This document shows positions 35,499 to 47,400 of a stretch of DNA of 64,000 nucleotides, piece by piece. A program made the position numbers and the translations under genes. Each line of letters begins with the position of its first letter. The stretch's first letter is position 1. The notes beneath the pieces are model-generated. The model searched no databases. It was not told the DNA's origin and saw only the letters and a program-made list of their open reading frames with translations. Source of the stretch: Omphiscola glabra. Lineage: Eukaryota; Mollusca; Gastropoda; Lymnaeidae. Location of the stretch: positions 51,136,850-51,200,849 of the forward strand of contig OZ024795.1 in the NCBI GenBank assembly GCA_964017045.1, given 5' to 3'.

Positions 35499-38400
35499 CT
35501 GTAAGCATCAGTACATCAAGTTTTAATAAACAAATATTAGGGTTCAAGTTTAGTTTTCAAAGTAGCAGATATAATAAAGTAGCAGATATAATAAAGTAGG
35601 GCAAGGGTTCTTGACCTTTTTGCAGGTACTCAACCCCTCTGGAAGTCAAAAATTATCCCACAAAGCTCCCTCATCTCCCATCGCAGTTAAAAAGTGTTGT
35701 ATTAAAATAAATAATAAAGTATTTCAGTTGTGGCTGTTTTCTTTCTTTAAGTAACATGCTAGAGATACAAGTATTTCAGTTGTGGCTGTTTTATTTCTTT
35801 AAGTAACATGCTAGAGATACAAGTATTTCAGTTGTGGCTGTTTTCTTTCTTTAAGTAACATGCTAGAGATACAAGTATTTCAGTTGTGGCTGTTTTCTTT
35901 CTTTAAGTAACATGCTAGATTTACAAGTATTTCAGTTGTGGCTGTTTTCTTTCTTTAAGTAACATGCTAGAGATACAAGTATTTCAGTTGTGGCTGTTTT
36001 CTTTCTTTAAGTAACATGCTAGAGATACAAGTATTTCAGTTGTGGCTGTTTTCTTTCTTTAAGTAACATGCTAGAGATACAAGTATTTCAGTTGTGGCTG
36101 TTTTCTTTCTTTAAGTAACATGCTAGAGATACACTTAAAATGCAGCAGTACAAACAATTCACTAACAAAATTCACCAGAAAATCATCTGTAACTGCTTTT
36201 TAAAAAAAATGCATAGCAATCTAGAGACATTTTTTTTATGTGTCTTCCTGCAGCTCCTGACACTGTTTGCCACATCCCAAGGGGGTGTGGGGAACCCTTG
36301 GTTAAGCCCCGGTCATAAGGGGTTGAGATAAGTGAGAGACTTTTTATACATTTTAAAAAAAATTAGAAAACCAAGTTAACATTTTTAATGTAAATAAACA
36401 ATTTAGAGTTGATTTTTTTAGTCACTCCTACATTTTGTCAATTTCAAAACTTAGATACCTAAACAGTGGTTAAAAGACAGTTCTTATTAAGGTAAGATGA
36501 ATACAAATGAAGTTACCCCCAGTTTCAACCAAGATTGTTGGCAAATTGGAGTAAATGCAAATGAAAGACACATAATGTTGAAAATCCCCTACCTAGAATC
36601 TGTTCCTTTAATATTTATTGGAATATATGTTTTTTTTAAAGTTTGGAATAAAAACAATATTTTTATTGTAAATGTATAAACCAAGGACTATTTAATTTTT
36701 GTCCCTACAATGGTAATAATAGTGCGAATGTTATGCTTTTGTTGTAGAAATTAATAATTATTGATTCTATCTACCTATGGCATACATACTAAATTGTCTC
36801 TTTTAATCAGATTTTGTTATTTCAAAGATTTAAAAAGTAAAATATGTATTTTTAAAATTTGAATTATAAGACTTATTAAATTATTCTTACATTTTTCTTA
36901 ATGCATTTTATTTATTTAATTATTGTCATCCCTTTAAAATACAAAACTGATCTGGTGCCCAAAATGTTATATATCACTTCATTTCAGATCTCTGCAAATA
37001 CACAACAAAGTTTATCAGAAATGTCTAAAACTTTTTTTTTAAATCTTACAATGGATGTTGGGAATAGTTCTCAGATTATTTATTTTTAATCCACTAAAAT
37101 CCTTATATGACTGATTAAATGTAATGTCTGAGAAAATGTAAGGGGAGCATTCAATATCAGTTATATTCCAAATCCATTTCATTTAATAAAACTACATCTG
37201 ATCTTTGCTATAATTGAAACCGGGGCAGATTGTCCTGTAATTGTTTCAGTTCATTCAATTAAAAAAATGAATTCCCTTATTTTATATATTTTAAAAGGTT
37301 TTGGGGCGTGAGAAGACATCTAAAGGGAGCCTACTTTGTTTACCATGACAACTACTTTGTTTACCATGACAACTCAGCCTTTACCTGAATGAGGGCCTGA
37401 TATTTTGTGAAGAGAGATTGATACTGGGACTCCAGCTCATCAAGGATGGACAAACTGGCATCTTCTCCAACTTGGATTTCTTTGGCATCCGTGGCCACCT
37501 TGTTAATAGACTCTGTGGTGCCAGGCAAGATAAGAATGTGTCAGTGTTATGTGTTCAAGCATTTTTTTTAACAACCTAATTAAATATCATTACACCTGTG
37601 TTCACCTAATTATAGTTATAGCTGCTCAGTTGTTAAAAACAAATGCATAGTTCATATTTTTGTCAAAATGAATCTCCTAATCTCACTGGCATTGGTTTTA
37701 GTTGTCATGGGCATAGTTCATCTTTTTGTCAAAATGAATCTCCTAATCTCACTGGCATTGGTTTTAGTTGTCATGGGTTTTTTTAAATAAATATTTTTAC
37801 TAATCACCAATAAAGAAAATCATAAATAAATTTACAAGAAATAGAACATTATACATATAAATTATACATCCTCCTAAAGTAGGCTATAAGTATATGACTA
37901 AGACTAATGCTGAAAGAGATTATACAATAACTAATACTGAATATCTGATAGAAACAAATTATTAATTCAATAACAATATTTTACAGTCATTTTTATTAAT
38001 TATAAATACTTTCTTAAGCAAAGCAAGATTAAATAAAAGTAAGTTTCAACTTTAAAGGCTTTAAAAATGTACAAGAAAACAAATAATTTTTGTAATAATT
38101 CTACGTAATTAAAAAGAAAAGAGTTAATGAGACCAACCTGTGCTGCTGTACAAACTGCCCCCAGATTCCAACTTGACAGCTTTAGCTTCAGATCTGAGTT
38201 CCGGGTCATCGTGCTCCAGCTCACTCAACATTCTCACCTCTGGTTCATGCAGTTCTCCGTGAATGTCCTGGGCGTCTGCTGATTTCCTATAGAAGGGTTC
38301 GGGGCTGGACTTGGCCCTTTCTAATTCATACTGTATCATTATAGCTTCTGATAGCTTCATTTCAAGGACTTTGACTTTCTTGTCCAGGCTCTGGTTCTCT

Positions 38401-41400
38401 TCCATGAGCACCGAACACTCCACCTCCACGTCCTCCATTTTTCTACGGTCAATCGTCTGCTGGACTTTCATACGCTGAACCACTTCCTGCAGTTTTCTTA
38501 TTTCAATCTCATAAGGGTTCAAGGGATTATTTTTAAACTGGTCAGAGTATGTCCATGCCAGGTTTTCAAAGTAGAATCCGCCGTTTTGATCTTTAGTGTC
38601 ACTGAGGCTCAGCCGGTTCAGACTTGACGTTCTGCGTTTTTCTGGGACTTTCTTGTTTGCTTTTTTCTCAGCGGCTTTGAAATCATCGAGTTTTTTCTGC
38701 AGTTCATCGACCTTGTCTTCAAGTTGGTTGATAACAGAAGACTGTCTTAACAAAGAGAAGTGGAAAAAAAAACATGTTAGTTTCTATTAACAGCCTAAAA
38801 TATTATTTATTTTAACATATTTAACAAATTACCAAAAGAAATAATAATCATCTAAATATTATAAAAAAATGTGTTTTTAATTGAAAGAATAATATAAAGT
38901 TTTGTGAGAGAACTACTTTTAGATGCTTTGATAATAAAGAAAAAATCAAAATATTTACGGGAGATTTTTAAATAGGTTTAAGAACAAGCCATTGATTTTT
39001 TAATTCCAACACATAATCATTATTGAAATATTTTTTTTTTTAATTCCTTTGAGTATCCTACATTTCATCTTATGTTATCTAGAATGTATTTAATTACCAA
39101 TGTGTCAGGTTCTTAGTAACAGGTTATTGTAAACATACTCAAAATAAATTCTACTACAGTTTCTTTATCAATAAACATGTAGCATTTTAAAGAACATAAA
39201 ACAATTTGACAACCAAAAAAAAAAAATTTTTTTTAAATAAAAATATATAAAAAAAGAATCTATTACCGGTCAAATATAAGAAGATGAGTTGTTCTTTATA
39301 ATTTTGTTTAATTGATGCACAGAATAGTTATTACTGGAGCAATGGCTCATTTAACATAAAACACAACATTTTTTTCAAGCTAATATTTACTTTTCTATCT
39401 TTTGTTTGTCTGCCCTCGCCTCCATGATTAATTTCTGATTGCTCTTCTCTAAGTCCTGTGCTGTTCTGTCCACCTCCTCGTAGATCCTGTTTCTTGAGTC
39501 TGTCATAGTCCTCATTGTTTCTAACTGGGATTTCAAGTACTGAAAACCAATACGAAACAATATGAAGCAGTTCAAATAATACTTGCTTGAACCAGTTCTT
39601 AACAAGTGTATAGACTCAGAGCTTTCAAAAAAATTTACATTTGTTCTGCTATAAAATAACTGAGAAAATTATAAATTACAACATGTGAACGTTTTGTTAA
39701 AAAATTTATGATTTTTTAAAATCCTTTTTTTAACTTTATATTAACTTCGTTTATGTTGTGTGTTTGTTTAAGGCAAAATCTTCAGACAGCTTATTGACCC
39801 ACTTCCCATAATCCTATCAAGCTGAATACTTTGCCAATGACAACACATTCTATCAAATTTTCAGCCCCACTCATCACCCCCAAAAATTAGTTTGAATGCT
39901 ACCAGATGGCACTGATTTCACAAAATAAAGCTCTGGAATACTGCGCTAAATGAAATTCTTATAAATATAGCAAGTGCGTTTGGTGCGTAATATTTTCTTT
40001 TGTTGTACAGAAATAGTTGGTGTAATAAATGTAAAAGCGGGTGGGACATTAGAATATTAATATAGTAGAGTGGTGTGAAAAACTATGAGATTGTGAGCCT
40101 TGGGATTCTTATAAAGTGCATTAGTTGAATGCATGTTTGGTCAAATGTTCCGCTATGTGATGTCAAATACTAGGCCTATGTGATGTCATTTTCTGAGACT
40201 ACTGTGAGTGGTGCAGTTACACAGGGCCTATGTGATGTCATATACTGGGTCTTTCAGAGGGCCTATGTGATGTCATATACTGGGCCTTTTAGAGGGCCTA
40301 TGTGATGTCATATACTGGGTCTTTCATTGGGCCTATGTGATGTCCTTCTCAAGGACTACCTGTAAGTGATGCAGAATACTGGGCATTTCATTGGGCCTAT
40401 ATGATTTCATATACTGGGTCTTTCAGTGGGCCTAGTGATGTCATATACTGGGTCTTTAAGAGGGCCTATGTGATGTCATATACTGGGTCTTTCATTGGGC
40501 CTATGTGATGTCATATACTGGGTCTTTCAGTGGGCCTATGTGATGTCATAAACTTTGGCCTTTCTGTGGGCCTATGTCATGTGATATACTGAGCCTTTCA
40601 GTGGGCCTATGAGATGGACCAACATGGTGTACAACTGAGTCCATCACAAGGACAGTGGCACTTACCTGTATTTCTAAACCTTGGTCCTGGCTCAAAGTTT
40701 GCAACTGACCCACTTGGGATTCCAGCTCTCTGTTTTTCTCTAGCAAAGCCTTCCCCAACTCAGCGGCCAGCTGAAGGTCTGAGAACAGGATGGAAGGACA
40801 CAGGAATGTGACTTTAGTCAAAATGATGGGCAACAGGAATGTGACTTTAGTGAAAATGATGGACAGCAGGAATGTGACTTTAGTGAAAATGATGGGCAGC
40901 AGGAATGTGACTTTAGTGAAAATGATGGGCAGCAGGAATGTGACTTTAGTGAAAATGATGGACAGCAGGAATGTGACTTTAGTGAAAATGATGGGCAGCA
41001 GGAATGTGACTTTAGTCAAAATTATGGACAGCAGGAATGTGACTTTAGTCAAAATGATGGACAGCAGGAATGTGACTTTAGTGAAAATGATGGACAGCAG
41101 GAATGTGACTTTAGTCAAAATGATGGACAGCAGGAATGTGACTTTAGTGAAAATGATGGACAGCAGGAATGTGACTTTAGTTAAAATGATGGACAGCAGG
41201 AATTTGACTTTAGTCAAAATGTTGGACAGCAGGAATGTGACTTTAGTCAAAATGCTGGACAGCAGGAATGTGACTTTAGTGAAAATGATGGACAGCAGGA
41301 ATGTGACTTTAGTCAAAATGATGGACAGCAGGAATTTGACTTTAGTCAAAATGATGGACAGCAGGAATGTGACTTTAGTAAATTGAAGGAGTTGTGTGTT

Positions 41401-44400
41401 TGGTGAAATGTTTGTGGTTTTTGTAATATTTTTAATCTACCTAGACATGTGTTTTAGTGTAATGGATGCAATGTGTGTTATTTTACTGTTGATGAAATTT
41501 GTCTAGATTAAAAAACTCATCTGGTCATATTGGCATGGGAAAAAATGCAAAATGTTGATCTTTTAGACAGCTTTAGTAAGCGGAACAATTGTTTTATGTG
41601 TATTAACAATGCTAACAATATTAACAGGGGTGTATAATTCAGCATGCAATAAAACAGTATTTTGAAAAAATTTCTCTAAACTTAACAACACGACACCCCC
41701 CCCCCTAACTAAAATTGTGTGACTTTGCAGGCTAACAAGGCCTGTTTGGGCTAACACCATCAGTTTTAGGCCTGTTTGGGCTAACACCATCAGTTTTAGG
41801 CCTGTCTGGGCTAACACCATCACTTTTAGGCCTGTCTGGGCTAACACCATCAGTTTTAGGCCAGTCGGGGCTAACACTATCAGTTTTAGGCCTGTTTGGG
41901 CTAACACCATCAGTTTTAGGCCTGTTTGAGCTAACACCATCAGTTTAGGCCTGTTTGGGCTAACACCATCAGTTTTAGGCCTGTCTGGGCTAACACTGTC
42001 AGTTAGGCCTGTTTGGGCTAACACCCTCAGTTTTAGGCCTGTCTGGGCTAATACTGTCAGTTAGGCCTGTTTGGGCTAACACCACCAGTTGTAGAGGCCT
42101 GTTCTCTAAGCCAAGAGTTGTTAAATGATTATAATGGGATCCCTTTATAACAGATTTTACAACGAATGGCTTTGGGGGGGGGGGGGGTGTGACAGAGCAG
42201 GGGGGGAAAGAGTGAGCTATCGACCCGTGGGGGGTGACAGAGCAGGGGGGGGAAGGAGTGAGCTATCGACCCGTGGGGGGGGGGTGTATAGCATGTAGTA
42301 CTGAGAACAAATGAAAATTATATATTGCAAGAGAAATAGAGTGATACATACAACTCATAGTGCAGTACCTGGCCTATCCATATTTCAGCTGTTTCAACGA
42401 GACGTCTCTTACTTTCAACCACATTTGATTTAGCTGATCTAAAATTTACTCTTTCAAACAAATGAAACCGACTAAATCCATGTCTGTAAGAGAATCACAG
42501 AACAATCTGATGGGCCAAACCTTTTCTTGAAAGACACACTTATTTCATTGAACGACACACTTATGTCTTTGAATGACACATTTATTTCATTGAACGACAC
42601 ACTTATATCTTTGACAGACACACTTATTTTATTGAAAGACACGCTGATTTCTTTGAATGACACACTTATTTCAATGAACTACACTGTTATTTCATTTAAA
42701 GACACACTTGTTTCATTGAATGACACACTTATTTCATTGAACTACACAGTTATTTCATTGAAAGAAGGCACACTTGTTTTATTGAACGACACACTTATTT
42801 CAATGAACGACACACTTATTTCAATGAACGACACACTTATTTCAATGAACGACACACTTATTTCATTGAAAGCCACACTTGTTTCACTGCATCAATCCAC
42901 ACTCGAAATGTTCAAATCGTCACTACAACATAGCCACTCTTCTTCTAAACAGCTGATTGGGGCCTGGTTATCTTATCTCTGACCTAACGACACATGACTC
43001 ACAGCTTCATCTTTGTCAATGGAACGAGGGAAAAAAAAAAAGGGGGGGGGGGGGGGGGGGACTATCCAAGCTTGGAGTCTCAAACAAAACTACAAGCCTA
43101 GGCCCTACGGGTATTTTTCGCGGTTGCAAGATAGTCTCGTGAGTTCTTTTCTTTACCATTTTGCGATTTCTTGGGCAAAATTTGTTTTGAAAAAAAAACA
43201 ATTTTTAAAAAATATTTCACAAATTAAAAAAAATCCAAATAAATAAATCCGAGCTCTCCAATGAAAAGAAATAATATGCGTGGACATTTTTGTCTGACAC
43301 TGGTCGTCCAGCGTGCGATGTTTCACGGGGTTTCACACTGCTTCTTGTTGAGATCACTTTGATAGGGCAAACTTCTTTCAACCGTACTTCTATAACGACC
43401 CTTTGCAATGGTGGACTAGGAACTGTTTGATGGACAAAATATGACTTGGCGGGCCGCGTGATTGTATCACATGACTTGGCGGGCCGGATGATTGCATCAC
43501 ATATGACATGGCCCCGGGCCGCGTGATTGTATCACATATGACATGGCGGGCCGCATGATTGTATCACATATGACATGGCGGGTCGGGTGATTGTATCACA
43601 TATGACATGGCGGGTCGCATGATTGTATCACATATGACATGGCGGGCCGCATGATTGCATCACATATGACATGGCGGGCCGCGTGATTGTATCACATATG
43701 ACATGGCGGGCCGCGTGATTGTATCACATATGACTTGGCGGGCCGCGTGATTGTTTCACATATGACTTGGCGGGCCGCGTGATTGTATCACATATTACTT
43801 GGCGGACCGCCCCAGTTTAAAAAATTATATTATGTAAACAACCAGGGGCGTAGTAAGGGAGGTGGAGGGGGCAGTTCGTTCCGGGTGACACGGCGGGGCG
43901 GCATTTTCGTTCAACTACAGATTTTTTGTGGCCGGTGAGGGGGTGGGGGATCTTGGCCACCCGGGACTGTACACATCGATGATATTATTTGTTTTTGATC
44001 TTGTGTGAGACACGTCATAGTGAATGAGCAAAGTCTGTCAATTGACAACGTCTGTCCGTAGACAAAGTCTGTCAAAGGCAAATTCTGTCAATGGATAGTC
44101 TCTTTAAGGGTGATCATACACTAGGTCCGGATTTCACCGGATTCCAAGACTGACGAACAAGACTGGATCGGTATAAAAAAACAAATGCAATAACAAAGTG
44201 AACACAGCTACATTTGCTCAGGCGTCATCGGTGAAAGTCGGTAACGCGCGCCGGTCTTATTTGTTTTTTTCGCCAGAGCTGTCCGAAGCTAATTTTAAAA
44301 ACAATTAAAATGGCGGCATGTAATTTTTTACAGATTGTTTGTACAAAAATGTCACCTTAAAATCTAGAATAGCCTTTCATTTGTGTATTATTCCTTTGGA

Positions 44401-47400
44401 TCCATCATAAGTAATTTAAATATATACAAATTGTAGCATTTTATCAATTAAAATGGTAGAAATTGATAAACTAAAATCTCAAGTGGATGATCGCTCTCCA
44501 CTATGGGACATAGCAAACATATAATTAGAGCGATGTTCGACGGAATGATCCGAAGCTAAATTTAAAAAAAAAAACAAGCAAATGACGTCATTGCAGGTCT
44601 TCTTTGCATCATCCGTGTGTAGGGTTCATTCGGATCCAATAAAAGTAATTTAAGATAAATACAAATTATAGAACTGAATAAAATAAAATGGTAGAAATAG
44701 ACAAGCTAATATCCCTAGTTCATGACCGCATGCCACTATGGGACATAACAACGAAAAATTACCACAATAGGGATATTGGTAGTAAACTTTAGCACGAAAT
44801 AGCAGAAGAGCTCAATACAACAAGTGAGTGGCGGGAGTGGGCATATGATTTTATTTTATTACTATTTTAAGTTAGTTCGATCGATATGGATAAAGGCTGC
44901 ACCTATTGGTACCCGGGTACCAGAAGTGAGAGTTTGGGATTAAAAAACTATTAAAAATATTATTGTTGGGTTTGTAAGACCAAATGAGGTATGAAATGAA
45001 AGATAATTGAATGTACTATACGTTTGTAAACTTAATTCTTCATTTTAACTAAAATACACTACAACAATATGGCATCTGAATAGCATTGAGCCTAATGGTA
45101 CCCGGGTGCGAATGGCGGCGCTGCGTGTCTGGGTCAATGTTTATTTTTATTGCAAGAAGATTAGGTAAATAAAACCAAATTGTTTTGAACAAACTTGATC
45201 ATATAATAGCTAAATATAATTATAATTAGAAATAGCAATTAAGAAATGAAAATTAGATATAACAAGTATGCATTTATTTTGAAGTTTGCATATCCTGTTA
45301 CTGTTAGACCTGCAAAACAGTAACATTGGAAAATAAGTTCAAAGTTCAAAGAAATGTCAATCACTTGAATTTAGGATATATTTTTGTTACACAATAATGA
45401 ATCAAATATAATTTTAACATAATAAATACAGTTAATAAATATAGTTCCATGTAGCATATTTATGCTTTTACCAAATTTATAAATTATATTTAATCTAAAT
45501 TTTAAAAGAAAACTAAATTAAACTGTTTATAAACAAATATTAAATTAGCATGGATAATGCCATTGATTCTGTAGCACACGGTAATGCTATCACTAAATTA
45601 TTATGGAAAAAGATCAACGTGGATCAATTCATAATCAATTCATAAAATATATTTTACATTTTCATGGGACGTAAAAGTCTATTTTATTGTACCAGTACTG
45701 GATGTCAATTGCTCCTTAAACTTAAATGTTAAAATTAAATTTAAAGCAATCACGGATATTATATGCATCATTCCCTTCTCAATTATATTCGTTGTGATCT
45801 TCCCGTTGGTGATCTTGTAGCGTTACCAGCTGTTGTATTTGAAGCTAATAACATGTCCAACTGATCTTCAGAAATGACTAGTTTGTCCACATTTTTAGGA
45901 TCAACTTGAATTCTGTTTTAAGAATCTCCATTGTGCAACAAGTAAGCCCAATGCACACTCAACTGGCCCGACTATGTCTGTATTGTAAACTTCAATTTCT
46001 CGTGATACAGTATCACCACTGGTTGTGTATGGTCGCATCAGATAACCTTGGTCACCCAGAAAAACATATGGAAGATGTGTATTTATTGATCCCAGGTATC
46101 TGTCTTGGTTAAGGAAAGGGGAAAGACCCCGTTCCTATGTGGTTGTATAGATTTGATTCAACGAAAATACCACTGTCACTCTGCTGCACTATGCCCCACT
46201 GTCAACAATTAATAATTTAATTTATACTTTGCACCAACAAAGCATACCACTGTATGTAGGTAGTCAAAAGTATAATGGTTCATTCTGAAAATAATAATTT
46301 TAATAATGGATTCTTCATCAAATAAAACATATTTTCATATATTCCAGTTTTTTTAATACAACAAGCTCATTTAAAATCTATGTTTAGTTTAATACTCGTC
46401 ACCGGAAAGACAGCAGGGTCAAGGCCGTTGTTATGATAAACAATAAAAATTCGGATGCGATCGGCTGCAATGTATTCTCAATTTCTACAATGTCCGATGT
46501 ACAGTTCTACCGAGCAACCGGTCTCGTCGTCAGTCTTAAAATCCGGTGAAATCCGGACCTAGTGTATGATCACCCTTAATGACATACTTTTTTCGGCAGA
46601 CAAAGTCTGCCAAAGGACAAATTGTGTAAATAAATGGCATAATCTCTCAGCAGAAAAAGTATGTCAAAGCACAGAGTCTGTTAATGACATAATCCCTCAA
46701 CAGACAAAGTCTGTCAAAGTATACAGTCTATTAATGACATAATCTCTCAGCAGACAAAGTCTGCAAAAGGACAGATTCTGTTAATGACATAATCTCTCAG
46801 CAGACAAAGTCTGCCAAAGGACAGAGTCTGTTAATGACATAATCTCTCAACAGACAAAGTCTGTAAATGGACATAATATCCCAATAGACGAAGTCTGTCA
46901 ATGGAAAAAAAATATCTCTAGGTTAAAATCTCTCCATTGGCATAGGAAACGGGTCAGGCGTGTCAAATGAATGACAGAAGACGTATACGCCGAAAACACA
47001 TAAAGATATTCCTAATTCCAAAACAATTATAAGAACCGGGGAAATCGAGAGAGAATTTCCCTAGTAATCAGTTTTCGTAAACAAGAAGATCAGATATAAA
47101 ATTTTTTTAAAAAAACGATCTGCCAAACAGTTCACAAATCAAATTGGCGTGCAGCAACGGCAACTCAAAATTACAGCGTAAATTGCCCATTTTGTGTGCT
47201 GTCGTCTTAGGCACAGTCCATCCCGGACAGAGCAAATGGACCTCACTTGATACCGAATCGAATAGATAGGTTTGAGGTAAAAAGGTGGTGGGGGAGGGGG
47301 GAAGGTTGTACGCTAAAAACATGTATTTGACCTCACTGCGATCATTAAAGCGACAGTTCTGTTTTTTTCTATAGAACCCCTTTCCCCTTTCTCAGTTTAC

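Larger units (their letters stand above)
44108..46575. mobile_element. PIF/Harbinger DNA transposon, decayed
   Basis: 2468 bp bounded by inverted repeats starting GGGTGATCATACACTAGGTC. The first 36 bp are identical in both ends and 47 of the first 49 match. TTAA flanks both sides (44104-44107, 46576-46579), consistent with a TTA or TAA target duplication as made by Harbinger elements. Inside, on plus, is a broken MADF-domain gene, and on minus a broken DDE transposase; this two-gene convergent layout is typical of the superfamily. Premature stops in both show it is not autonomous now, although its ends look intact enough to be moved by a related enzyme. Confidence 0.92.

Noticed and set aside
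42472..42982. Coiled-coil-looking frames (LNDTLISLND on plus, SFKDISVSFNE on minus)
   Set aside because: A 21-bp repeat in phase with codons explains both; it lies inside the CDR2 intron without exon signals.
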